DNA of 64,000 nt. Source: Planctomicrobium piriforme. Lineage in GTDB: Bacteria; Planctomycetota; Planctomycetia; Planctomycetales; Planctomycetaceae. The notes beneath the pieces are model-generated. The model worked only from the letters and a program-made list of their open reading frames with translations. It ran no database searches and was not told the origin of the DNA. Shown one piece after another: positions 1-8,700 of this stretch. A program made the translations under genes and the position numbers. Within the stretch, counting starts at the first letter, position 1; the number at the start of each line of letters is the position of its first letter. The stretch is from contig NZ_FOQD01000002.1 in NCBI RefSeq assembly GCF_900113665.1, positions 248,001-312,000 of the forward strand. The letters run 5' to 3'.

Positions 1-49
1 CCAGGACCAGACCGCAGACGACGAACAGTCGCCGGTGCTGATTCGACAT
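1..49 (-). CDS. Start of an exported or membrane protein (partial)
   Basis: Only the first 16 codons are present; the gene leaves the window at its left edge. The reading begins MSNQHRRLFVVCGLVL, a short basic stretch followed by hydrophobic residues, as in a signal peptide or signal anchor. The start is supported by AGGAG six bases upstream of the ATG (bases 56-60 read on the minus strand). It lies downstream of the FtsQ-like gene on the same strand. The hydrophobic N-terminus argues against FtsA, which would be expected next in a classical division cluster. Function cannot be assigned. Confidence 0.5.
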   Translation of the reverse strand, partial: MSNQHRRLFVVCGLVL

Positions 50-196
50 TCTTCGCTCCTTCGTGACGCGGCGCGCGGGCCGGTGTTGAATCATTTCCCC
101 AGTCGGAACAAGCGCGTTCCTGAAAGCAGAAGTACCTGCCCCGGCGAAAACTCGCAATGGAACGCTGGCCCTGCGTTGCGATTGTCCTGCCATCTC

Positions 197-236
197 TGGC
201 TGAAAGCTGACCGCTGAAAACTGACTGCTCCCCGAG
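197..236. repeat. Short 'CTGAAAACTGAC' microrepeat
   Basis: Between the partial gene and the FtsQ-like gene lies a run of GCTGAAAGCTGAC and GCTGAAAACTGACTGCTC units. Close relatives occur at 4915-5031, 34250-34378 and 38262-38281. It is intergenic and appears non-coding. Confidence 0.55.
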
Positions 237-241
237 GAAAC

Positions 242-1168
242 TCAGCGAAATCGCACGTCGCGCAGCGGCTGCAGCGAGATGCCGTCAAACAGGCGGATGT
301 CGATCCGCTGAGGTCCGGTGGCGCTCTCCAGGCCGCCGAAGCGATTCACATAATCCTGCAGTCGGGCCAGCTTCACCGCGGCGGTCGGTTCGAGACTGTC
401 GGAACCGGGTGGCCGCCCCCACAGAATTCGACTTCCCTGCGTCGTTTCAATCTCGAACAGCAGCTGGTCGGCGGCAACTGCATTCGCCCCCACCTCCGGA
501 GCGACGATCGCGACGAAGCTGAAGCGGTTCCAGTACTTCTCCAGATTCTGCTCCGGCGCCAGCAGCATCGCCAACTGTGCGGCGGCGACCACGACGGGGT
601 CGCCCCATTTCTCCCCGGCGGCTCCGCGCGGCTGTGATTTGATCCCCCTCAGGTGGGGCAGCCGAGACGTATCGGAAATGGAAAAGTCATTTGGCGGCAG
701 CAGAACGCCTTCGGCATCAATCGGATAGAGCCCGCGAGGAACTTCCACAAACGCCACAGGCGTGCGATAGGCCACGTCCACCTGTAAGGCCGGCTCGCCA
801 GTGATGCGCACCGACTTGACCTCTTTCACCCACGGGTTGCGCTCCCATGCGAGTGCCACATTTCGGCACAGGTCTGGTTCGAGCAGCGACACCGTCTCGG
901 GCAGATTGGCGGCCTTGAGGACATCCGCCAGCAGCGTGCGGGGCACCCAGGTCGGCGGGGCCGTCACGCGGGTATCGTCCATGCGGAATTGATATTCAGG
1001 ACGCGTCGTCAAATCCGGCAAAGTCACGGGCAGCCAGATCGTGGCCGCCACAGAAGCTGTCACGCAAACCAAACACAGCCACAAGCCCGGCTGTAACCAC
1101 CAGCGGGTACGGCGCGGCGGCGGCGGGGACTCTTCAGGCTGTTTGGCTTTTGCCGTTTTTGCTGCCAC
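242..1168 (-). CDS. FtsQ-like POTRA-domain membrane protein
   Basis: A 308-residue protein with a proline-rich cytoplasmic N-terminus, one membrane segment at about residues 23-46 and a periplasmic remainder. Residues ~70-150 read as a POTRA/FtsQ-type region, including ERNPWVKEVKSVRI, the pattern YRTPVAFVEVPRGLYPID and a following 'D-x-E-G-x-L-L' turn, which are typical of FtsQ/DivIB. The gene follows ddl on the same strand, the classical ddl-ftsQ order of division and cell-wall clusters. The start is GTG with a weak AGGG upstream. Known planctomycetes lack FtsZ, so if this is FtsQ-like its role may be in peptidoglycan synthesis rather than a Z-ring divisome. The family call rests on topology, motif and synteny. 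Confidence 0.7.
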   Translation of the reverse strand: MAAKTAKAKQPEESPPPPRRTRWWLQPGLWLCLVCVTASVAATIWLPVTLPDLTTRPEYQFRMDDTRVTAPPTWVPRTLLADVLKAANLPETVSLLEPDLCRNVALAWERNPWVKEVKSVRITGEPALQVDVAYRTPVAFVEVPRGLYPIDAEGVLLPPNDFSISDTSRLPHLRGIKSQPRGAAGEKWGDPVVVAAAQLAMLLAPEQNLEKYWNRFSFVAIVAPEVGANAVAADQLLFEIETTQGSRILWGRPPGSDSLEPTAAVKLARLQDYVNRFGGLESATGPQRIDIRLFDGISLQPLRDVRFR

Positions 1169-1284
1169 TGCCCTGCCGTCGCTGAAAAGGGATTCGCCGA
1201 AGTCGCTTCTCGATCATCGACCGCGAGAGAAGCGCTCAGTGCGAAATTTTCCGTCGAGCGGCAGTTCTTGCCGAAGCGGCACAG

Positions 1285-1394
1285 GTGGAATATCGAAATC
1301 CGAAGCACGAAATTCGAAACGAATTCAAAATCTCAATAACCGAAGCGGTGGGGCTCATTTCGTTTCGGATTTCGATATTCGTGCTTCGAATTTC
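1285..1394. repeat. AT-rich inverted microrepeat (GAAATCCGAAGCACGAAATTC type)
   Basis: Two arms rich in CGAAATCCGAAGCACGAAA and its complement TTTCGGATTTCGATATTCG face each other across a short spacer, filling the ddl-ftsQ gap. Related copies occur at 17860-17940, 27630-27760, 35314-35455 and 45759-45806, always between genes. The unit is strikingly AT-rich against the GC-rich background. As transcript it could fold into a long hairpin. Confidence 0.75.
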
Positions 1395-1396
1395 TC

Positions 1397-2377
1397 TCAG
1401 GCTCTTCTGCGTTCTTTCGCCACCTTGGCCTGCCAGGCGGATTGAATCATCTCTTCACACAAACGGGCCATCGACCAGCCCAGCGACGCGGCCGCTTTCG
1501 GGACGAGGCTGTGCGATGTCAGTCCCGGCAGCGTGTTCACTTCCAGCAGCCAGGCCTGCCCTTGCGGGTCCACCCGGAGGTCGACGCGACTCATGCCGCG
1601 ACAACCCAGAGTCTGGCACGCCTGCAACGACAACTGCTGCACGCGACGCACGACAACATGGTTTTCGTCGGTGATGACGTCATAGCGGGTTTCGTCGTCC
1701 TGGTACTTCGCCTCGAAGTTGAAGAAGGGACGGGAGGTCGTGATGCGAATCGGGGGCAAGGCCACGTCGTCCAGCACCGGCACAGTCCACTCGTCCCCGG
1801 GAATTGCACGTTCGAGCAGAACCTGTTCATCAAACTGCCGAGACCGTTCGATTGCCATCGGGAGTTCCGACGGATGTTCGATGATCGAAACGCCCAGGCT
1901 CGACCCCTGTGCTTCCGGCTTCACTGCCAGTGGAAAGCCGACGTATTTTGCCAGCGACATCGCGGCAAACGGATCGACCGTCGGGGGGACGACCGCATAT
2001 TCCGGAGTCGGCAGTCGGGCGGAAATGAACCGTCGCTTCGCATCCAGTTTGTGAAAGGCGAGACGAGACGCACTTGCTCCGCTGCCGGTATACAGCACGC
2101 CCAGTTCATCGAGCTGCTGCTGGATTTCGCCGTCTTCCCCAAACGTGCCATGCAGCGCCAGAAACGCCACATCAAACGACTTCCAGTCGATGCTTGCGAC
2201 TGGCACATCGCGTGGATCGATGACCGTGACCTGATGCCCGGCCTGTCTCAATGCCGTCGATACCGACTTTCCCGACTCCAGGCTGACGTCTCGTTCGGCA
2301 GACGTTCCCCCCGCGAGGACCGCCACGCGCCAGGCTTCCGCTGAATGGGTCCACGGAGCAGTCGGGATGAATGGCAT
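1397..2377 (-). CDS. ddl: D-alanine--D-alanine ligase
   Basis: Cytoplasmic ATP-grasp enzyme joining two D-alanines for the peptidoglycan pentapeptide. The protein opens near residue 15 with RVAVLAGGTSAERDVSLESG, the Ddl signature. It continues through LALHGTFGEDGEIQQQLD, the ATP-grasp core (VKPEAQGSSLGVSII) and the C-terminal metal/substrate segment LLEVNTLPGLTSHSLVPKAA. I chose the ATG at 2377 (326 residues) because GGGAGAG precedes it; a TTG at 2434 would add 19 residues of low-complexity leader. Its presence argues for canonical D-Ala-D-Ala peptidoglycan in this organism. It sits immediately upstream of the FtsQ-like gene, separated by an AT-rich repeat. Confidence 0.95.
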   Translation of the reverse strand: MPFIPTAPWTHSAEAWRVAVLAGGTSAERDVSLESGKSVSTALRQAGHQVTVIDPRDVPVASIDWKSFDVAFLALHGTFGEDGEIQQQLDELGVLYTGSGASASRLAFHKLDAKRRFISARLPTPEYAVVPPTVDPFAAMSLAKYVGFPLAVKPEAQGSSLGVSIIEHPSELPMAIERSRQFDEQVLLERAIPGDEWTVPVLDDVALPPIRITTSRPFFNFEAKYQDDETRYDVITDENHVVVRRVQQLSLQACQTLGCRGMSRVDLRVDPQGQAWLLEVNTLPGLTSHSLVPKAAASLGWSMARLCEEMIQSAWQAKVAKERRRA

Positions 2378-2740
2378 CAGCTCTCCCTGGGATGACGGAA
2401 TCGAAACTTGATTTTCGGACGAAGAATCAAGCAAAACCGGGGTATCACCGAGACCGCCGGCGACGGCGGCTGGCTACCTGTTTCATCGCGTTCCGAGGCT
2501 GTGAAGAATGAATGAATCCCGGCCCGGTCCGGGAAAACCGACTGTGCGGCGTGATTTGACACTCTCCCGTCAGAGCAATAGCATCGGATGTCATCGTTTT
2601 GACTCATTTGCCTGCCGCCATTCGTCGCGGCTCAAGTTGGTGGATGTGGCGGGCTTCGAGCCGTTTCCATTTCCATCGGCTGCAATCGCCGCTCTGCCTT
2701 TCCCCTCAAGAAGTGTTGATCCTTCAAGTCACTGGACAGC
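2378..2740. other. Divergent intergenic region, ddl / Exb-like cluster
   Basis: About 360 bases separate ddl (minus) from the first gene of the envelope cluster (plus), so this must hold both promoters. I see no conserved RNA structure, repeat or credible small gene here. No -35/-10 pair stands out enough to call. Confidence 0.4.
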
Positions 2741-3709
2741 ATGTCGACGCCGCAGGCACCCGCTGCACATCAACAACCTGTCGCAGGCCGGCCCATCCGC
2801 CCGCCGGTGATGCGGGTCAACGCTTATGACCGGGTCAGCGCCGGGATGATGGCCGCGGTGCTGGCGCTCTGTGCGGCACTCGTCCTGCTGATTGCCTGGT
2901 GGAGCGCCACTCGACCGCCCCAACCGGAGATCTTGGTTCCGATGGAAATCCTGGGGGGCCGCGGCGGCTCGCCTGACGGTGAACCTGGCGAATCGCTGCT
3001 GGTGGAATCTCCCGCCGATCCGAGCGACAACGCCTCGCCGGTTGAAACCGATGTAAACGAAACCCAGGTCGAGTCAGCGATTGAAGCCCTGCAGGCACAA
3101 GCCAGTGATGCCGTCGCCACGGTTTCCGAATTCGGTTCCAGCGCCGCCGGGGCCGAAGTCATTGGCGCCGCGACGGGCGTGGGCGCCTCAGGCGGACAGC
3201 CTGGCAGTTCCGACGGCACCGGCAAGCGCCGTGGTCTGGGCTCAGGCGCCGGACCTGGCGGCGGCGGAATTTCCAACGACCAGCGGTGGTTCATTCGTTT
3301 TGCAGATGAGTCTTCGCTGGATGAGTATGCCAAACAACTCGATTTCTTCGGAATCGAACTCGGAGCCCTGCTGCCGGATGGCCAGCTGGTATATATCAGC
3401 AAGCTGAGCGCTCCAACGCCGACCAAACGGGTCATGCAGACCGGCAAAGGGGAGCAACGGCTGTACATGACGTGGCAAGGGGGCTCTCGAAAGGTCGCCG
3501 ACGCCAAACTGTTCGAGAAAGTGGGGGTCGATGCCTCCAAAGGCCTCATCTTCCATTTCTATCCCGAGCGGACAGAAAGTTTGCTGCTGAAACTGGAGTT
3601 CGATCACGCCCGTCGCAAGGCGATTGAGATTCAACGGACTTATTTTGCCGTCGTCCCCAAGGGAACCGGCTACAACTTTGTGGTCACGCGTCAGACGTAC
3701 ATCCGCTGA
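2741..3709 (+). CDS. TonB-topology membrane protein of the Exb-like cluster
   Basis: A 322-residue protein not assignable to a named family. It has a ~35-residue cytoplasmic N-terminus, one membrane segment (about residues 35-55, MMAAVLALCAALVLLIAWW), a Gly/Ser/Ala/Glu-rich periplasmic linker to about residue 180, and a compact C-terminal domain (about 185-322, starting QRWFIRFADESSLDEYAKQL). This is the layout of TonB or TolA, but the C-terminal domain lacks the TonB signature. It is followed 77 bases later by an ExbB/TolQ-like gene and then ExbD/TolR-like genes. The inference is that it is the energy-transducing or scaffold partner of that motor. The role is inferred from topology and neighbours only. 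Confidence 0.75.
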   Translation: MSTPQAPAAHQQPVAGRPIRPPVMRVNAYDRVSAGMMAAVLALCAALVLLIAWWSATRPPQPEILVPMEILGGRGGSPDGEPGESLLVESPADPSDNASPVETDVNETQVESAIEALQAQASDAVATVSEFGSSAAGAEVIGAATGVGASGGQPGSSDGTGKRRGLGSGAGPGGGGISNDQRWFIRFADESSLDEYAKQLDFFGIELGALLPDGQLVYISKLSAPTPTKRVMQTGKGEQRLYMTWQGGSRKVADAKLFEKVGVDASKGLIFHFYPERTESLLLKLEFDHARRKAIEIQRTYFAVVPKGTGYNFVVTRQTYIR

Positions 3710-3786
3710 CGCGTGCCCATCGACTTTCACCACAGCCCGCCAGCGCGGCAAACCGTTTCAGACCGACCGAGAAGTGAGTTGACAGT

Positions 3787-4428
3787 ATGGAATGGTTACT
3801 GGAAGGCGCCGAGCCGATCATTTACGGCCTGCAGATCCTGGCCGGCGTGTACGGTTCGTTCTGCGCGATCCTGATCTATCGCAAGATCAAGCAAAAGTCG
3901 TTCAGCACTCCTGCCAAGGCGACGGAATTTCTGAATGAAGTTCGCGCGCTCCTCGAACGCCGCGACTTCGACGGCATTGCCGAACTGTGCGACTCGCCCC
4001 CCTATTGGAGCAAAGCGACTCCGCAGTTGATCCTCGTCGCATTGGCCTACCGGGACCGTGGCCTGAACAAACTCCGTCAGCTTCTGGCCGAAAAATACGA
4101 ACGGGACGTCGTCGCCGACCTCGACTACCGCGCCGCCTGGATGGCGACCATCGTCAAAATCGCGCCCATGCTGGGACTGCTGGGAACATCGACCGGGATG
4201 ATTCGGGCGTTCGCCAGTCTGGCCGGGGCCAAAGGGGGCGTCGATCCGCTGGTCCTCGCCGAAAAAATCAGTATCGCGCTCTACTCCACCGCGTTGGGTC
4301 TGGCCATTGCCGTCGGCATGACGGTTCTCGGCTCGGCCGTGCATGTCCGCAAGGGAAAGCTCACAGACGCCGTGCAGGAACAGCTCAGCGAGTTCCTGTA
4401 CGACCTCGAAAAGGCCATGCGAACCTGA
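3787..4428 (+). CDS. MotA/TolQ/ExbB-family proton-channel subunit
   Basis: A 213-residue inner-membrane protein. Membrane segment 1 is near residues 10-30. A cytoplasmic loop follows. Segments 2 and 3 are the conserved pair at about 118-142 (VKIAPMLGLLGTSTGMIRAF) and 160-190 (ISIALYSTALGLAIAVGMTV). The Gly-Leu-Leu-Gly-Thr turn and the conserved Thr/Ser residues lining segment 3 are typical of ExbB/TolQ. Such subunits form a pentamer around an ExbD/TolR dimer and use the proton-motive force to drive an envelope-spanning partner. The ExbD-like gene starts 13 bases after the stop, so the two are probably co-translated. Confidence 0.92.
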   Translation: MEWLLEGAEPIIYGLQILAGVYGSFCAILIYRKIKQKSFSTPAKATEFLNEVRALLERRDFDGIAELCDSPPYWSKATPQLILVALAYRDRGLNKLRQLLAEKYERDVVADLDYRAAWMATIVKIAPMLGLLGTSTGMIRAFASLAGAKGGVDPLVLAEKISIALYSTALGLAIAVGMTVLGSAVHVRKGKLTDAVQEQLSEFLYDLEKAMRT

Positions 4429-4441
4429 GGTCGGGTGCGGT

Positions 4442-4879
4442 ATGTTCGGAAAGAAAAGCGGCAGGCAACTGCCGGAAGACGATGACGAAATCAACATCAC
4501 GGCGATGATCGACATCGTGATGCTGCTCCTCATCTTTTTCATGATCACCTCGAAACTCGAATCCACAACATCACTACAAGTTCCGCCGGCCAAACATGGG
4601 CAAGCGGTGTCGGTCGATCAATCCATCGTGTTCAGTATTTTCAAGACGGACGGCGAACCCGAGATTTACCTGTCCGACGGCAAACAGGAGAACGGCCCCG
4701 TCGACCTCGATGCGGTACGGGCCTACACCAAGACAGGCGTCGATGAAGACAAGAAATTCGTGATCATCAAAGCCGACCGGGAAGTCCCCTCAGGCTTTGT
4801 GGAAGAAGTCGCCCGGGCGGTCAGCGACGTCGACCCGGACCTGAAATTTTACCTGGGAGTCGTCGACCGGCCCCAATAG
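4442..4879 (+). CDS. ExbD/TolR-family motor subunit 1
   Basis: A 145-residue protein with a short cytoplasmic N-terminus, one membrane helix (about residues 20-38) carrying the conserved proton-path aspartate in ITAMIDIVMLLLIFFMI, and a periplasmic domain that would bind peptidoglycan or partner proteins. I chose the ATG at 4442 because it starts just before the conserved region and is 13 bases from the preceding channel gene. It pairs with the ExbB-like subunit; a second, larger ExbD-like gene follows, so the complex may use two different ExbD chains. Confidence 0.92.
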   Translation: MFGKKSGRQLPEDDDEINITAMIDIVMLLLIFFMITSKLESTTSLQVPPAKHGQAVSVDQSIVFSIFKTDGEPEIYLSDGKQENGPVDLDAVRAYTKTGVDEDKKFVIIKADREVPSGFVEEVARAVSDVDPDLKFYLGVVDRPQ

Positions 4880-4914
4880 TACTGGGGTGCGATTCCTCTG
4901 TTTTCGTAGCACCA

Positions 4915-5031
4915 AGTTGTCAGTTGTCAGTAATCAGTTCAAACCGAGCCGAAGCTTGAAGAAGCGACTCGTGATCAGCTCAGGAATTTCAAGCTGATCA
5001 CTGAAAACTGACGACTTATCACTACTTTTCC
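4915..5031. repeat. Inverted 'TCAGTTTTCAGTGATCAG' microrepeat inside the operon
   Basis: The 156-base gap between the two ExbD-like genes is filled by GTTGTCAGTTGTCAGTAATC, a central spacer and TGATCACTGAAAACTGACGA, forming an imperfect inverted repeat. The same family is at 34250-34378 and, shortened, at 197-236 and 38262-38281. It lies within what is otherwise a tightly packed gene series and may modulate expression of the downstream genes. Confidence 0.65.
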
Positions 5032-5035
5032 CGTT

Positions 5036-5746
5036 ATGCCGATCCAGTTTCACTGCAGCCACTGCGGACAGTTCCTCAGCATCTCCCGACGCAAGTCCGG
5101 GCAGTTGGTGACGTGTCCCCAGTGCGTGCAGCGAACCAAAGTGCCTGTGGACGAATCAGCAGGCAGCGAACAGGCAGAAGAGTCGCAGCGCGGGCTCTCG
5201 CTCGTGGAAGAAACAAAAGACTGGCTGAAGCAGCCAGCAAAGAATGCCTGGCAGCTACCTGCGGTGAAGCAGCAGGCTTTGGCTCACCAGGAGGAGGATG
5301 ACGAAGAAGAGGCGGAATTCCATATCCCTCGCAAGCATCTGCCGGAGGGGGGACTCGACATGACCCCGATGGTCGATGTGGTGATGCTGCTGCTGATTTT
5401 CTTCATGATCACGGCTTCGTTCGTGACGCAGAAATCGCTGGAGACATCGCCTCCGGAAGCGGACGGAGAAGGCATCGGCCAGTCCGAAACAGTCCAGGAA
5501 GCGGTCGACGATTCAATCGTCGTTCGCATCGATGAGAACAATGTGATTTCCGTCGAGGACGTGCCGGTCACAGGGACCAGCGAGTTAATCGACGTCCTCA
5601 ATGCCAAGATCGCCAGCGAGAACAAACGTGAGATGTTGATTGAAGTGCATCCGGCGGCGCTGCACGGAACCGTGGTCTCCGTCATGGACGCCGGACTCGA
5701 CGTGCAGATGCAGCGCATCCGCCGCACCTCTACAAAAGCAGATTAA
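5036..5746 (+). CDS. ExbD/TolR-like subunit 2 with N-terminal zinc ribbon
   Basis: A 236-residue protein with two parts. Residues 1-38 form a zinc ribbon with two CxxC knuckles (HCSHCGQ and TCPQCVQ). After an acidic linker, residues ~100-125 form the ExbD/TolR membrane helix with its aspartate (LDMTPMVDVVMLLLIFFMIT), followed by a periplasmic domain. The ribbon would lie in the cytoplasm. A metal-binding cytosolic domain on an Exb/Tol motor subunit is atypical compared with the Escherichia coli proteins. It may act as a docking or sensing element; that is inference. Confidence 0.88.
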   Translation: MPIQFHCSHCGQFLSISRRKSGQLVTCPQCVQRTKVPVDESAGSEQAEESQRGLSLVEETKDWLKQPAKNAWQLPAVKQQALAHQEEDDEEEAEFHIPRKHLPEGGLDMTPMVDVVMLLLIFFMITASFVTQKSLETSPPEADGEGIGQSETVQEAVDDSIVVRIDENNVISVEDVPVTGTSELIDVLNAKIASENKREMLIEVHPAALHGTVVSVMDAGLDVQMQRIRRTSTKAD

Positions 5747-5784
5747 GACTCGATTTCAAATCTCAGTCAGGACGTAACGACGGC

Positions 5785-8700
5785 ATGCCGTTTCTGGATA
5801 TCTTTCAACCAGGCAGCGCAACAGAGCGGCGGGAGCTGAGCAAACAGGCTCCCGTGACGATCGGCAGCCATCCGTCCAACGACATCTGCATCGACGACGA
5901 CGATGTCGAGATCATGCATTGCCGCGTCAGCTGGAGCAAAGGGGGCTTCGAGGCGGTTTCCGCCACCCATGTTCCGCTCGACGTCAACGGCGTCGCCATG
6001 CAGCGCGCGGTCCTCAAGGCAGGCGATGTCCTCCGCTTCGGCAGCGTCGATCTGCGGTTTCGAGACAGCGAACGGGACGGGTTTGAAGGAACCAAACCAC
6101 AGGGGGATTCCGGCCCCTCCAATCTCACGCCTGCCATTGAAGAACAGCAGACCCGTCGTCCACAAACATTCCGCCCCTCACCACCTCCTGCACCGCCTGG
6201 CCCTGTGGTCCGGGAAGAAATTCCAGTCGCGCCGCTGGCTTATTCCGCGGAAGCAACGCCGCTCAAACGCGGAGCAGACGCCTTGCCTGATCTGGTGCGT
6301 CCGCGCGAACCTGCCGGCGAAGGGGAATCGCGGCTGACCCCGCGCATGCGGGAAGCACTCCGGGCACAACAGGTTCGTCCCGGCGAAGAAGACCTGTTGC
6401 GATCCCCGCTCGTGCTGGGACTGTCGATCGGCGCGGCCGTGCTGGTGCTGGCGAGTGCGATCTTCTACTTCATCGGCAGTCGGCAGACGACGCAGGAAGC
6501 GTTCGATTCGGCCAAGGCGCTCTACGAAGAAGGGAACTTCCGCGGCAGCATCGAAGCCTTCGACAAGTTCGTGGAGCATCATCCCAAAGACTCACTGACC
6601 AACGAAGGCCGCAAGTTTCTGGGCTTGTCGCGTATCCGCCAGCTCATCGATGGCAGCGGCACCCAGTACCAGCAGGGGCTCGATCAGCTCCGGGCGTTCA
6701 TTGAAGAGCAGCGCGACCTCGACGGCTTCGAGACGCTCCAGCCTGAGATCTGGAAACACGCCAAGACGATTTCATTGGGCGCTGCCGTCGCCGCCGGCAA
6801 GCAGAAGAACCCGCCGCTGCTGGAGACCTCGCGTCAGGCCCGATCGCTGGTCAAAACATTCGCCCCGAAAGACGTGCCCCCCACGGAAACTCTCGATCAG
6901 ATCGAACAGGCGCTGCGAGTTTCGGAATCCGAGATCCTCAAAGAGGATGTCTATCGCGACTTGATGGCCTCGATCGATCAGGCACTCTCCGCCAAACAGG
7001 CGATCAAAGCATTTCAGATTCGACGCGACCTGCTGGTCCGCTATCCCGAATTCGCCAAAGACAAAAAACTCGCCGACCGCATGCAGCAGATGCTGACCGC
7101 GGAACAGCAACAGGTGGTGACCGTCGAACCCAAGTGGAAGCCGGAGACGACCGACCACGAGTGGCCGACAAACGTCCTCTCGCTGGCGTTTCAAAGCCGC
7201 ACCCGACCAGATGAAGTCGCCATCGGCAAGGCGGTGATCGTCGTCGCACAAGATTGTTGTTACGGGTTGGAATTCGTCACAGGGCAGCCGCTCTGGCGCA
7301 GAGTCATTGGGTTCGATACGCCGTTCTTCCCGCTGCTTTCACCCAGTCTGCCGCACGTCATTTTCTATGATACGAACTTTCAGGAACTGGTCTGCTTGCA
7401 GCAGAACACCGGCTCGTTGATCTGGCGGTTGCCGCTGGGTGAGCCACTATCAGGCCGCCCATTACTGGTCGGCAGCACGTTGTATGTCGCGACTCGGCCA
7501 GGTCAATTGCTGTCGATCGACGCGGCGACCGGTGGTGTGACGGAATGCCTGCAATTCTCGCAGCCGATCACCGGCCCGGTCGAGCTCGAGAACGGTCAAC
7601 AGTTAGCCGTGGCCGGTAGAGAAGAAACAGTGTACCTGCTTTCAAAACGTCCGCTCGCCTGTGCGTCGGTGTTCGATCTCGGCCAGGCCCGCGATTCGAT
7701 TCAAGCCCCGTTGATGGCGATGGCGCAGTACCTGTTGGCGATTGAAAACGGGGCGGCGAAAGCAACTCTGCACTTGCTGCAGTTGGGCAAGAACGACATT
7801 GCGATGAAGTCCGCGGCCACGGCGGGCATCATCGGGCGAGTGACCGATCTGCCAGTCCTGCGCGGACGGGATCTGTTCGTTCCTTCAACCGGAGAACGGG
7901 TCAGCGCATTCTCTGTGTCGGACGATCCCGGGCAGCCGCCGCTCACGCCTGGTCCGATTTATGCCGGCTCAGAAATGAAACAACTCGGCCCGACGTATCT
8001 GCTCACCGGTCCTGACCGTCAGTTGTGGATGGCAACCGGTGCGCTGCAGCGTTTGCGGTTGACGACCGACGCTCTGCAAGGGGACTCGGAAGCGGTCTCG
8101 CCCGGCATCGCCACGCAGCCGCTCCAATACATTTCCGGCTTTCTGTTCAACGCCCGACGCCGCCCCTTCGCCAGTTCGGTCACGGTCACGAGAACCGATC
8201 GCGATGAACTGACCAGCGACTGGCAGGCCGTGGTCGGGGGACGCATCCTCTCCTGGGCGAGCGCCGCCGGGAGCAACGCCAACCTCACCGCCGTCAGCGA
8301 CATCGGGCTCGTCTATCGCATCGGCGCGCGGCAGCTCACGGAAGGCCGCTTCCTGATTGAAACCGCATCGCGCTTGCCGCTCCACCCCAACCTGACTGAG
8401 CCGCTGCAGTCAGGGCGGCTGAACGGCAATCGACTGGCCGTGGCCTGCAGCGCACCCGAGCCGCGCTTATGGACCATCAATCCCGCCGGACAGATCGAAT
8501 CGACGCTCACCCTCAGCGGCCCGCCGCAAGCGGCGCCGTGTCCGCTCGGCAATGACGTGGTTGTCCCCTTGGCAGGGAAAATCGCCATGTTCCGCGGCGG
8601 CGGCAAAGGGCCAGTGCAGGAATATGCCCTGCCGACGAACTCGACCAGCCGCTGGGTGAATGTCGTCGTGGCAGGCAATCAGGTGATTGCCGCGACTTCG

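Noticed and set aside
1442..2344. Long plus-strand frame across ddl
   Set aside because: It is the antisense shadow of ddl, lacks a ribosome site and encodes an arginine/histidine-rich peptide without family features.
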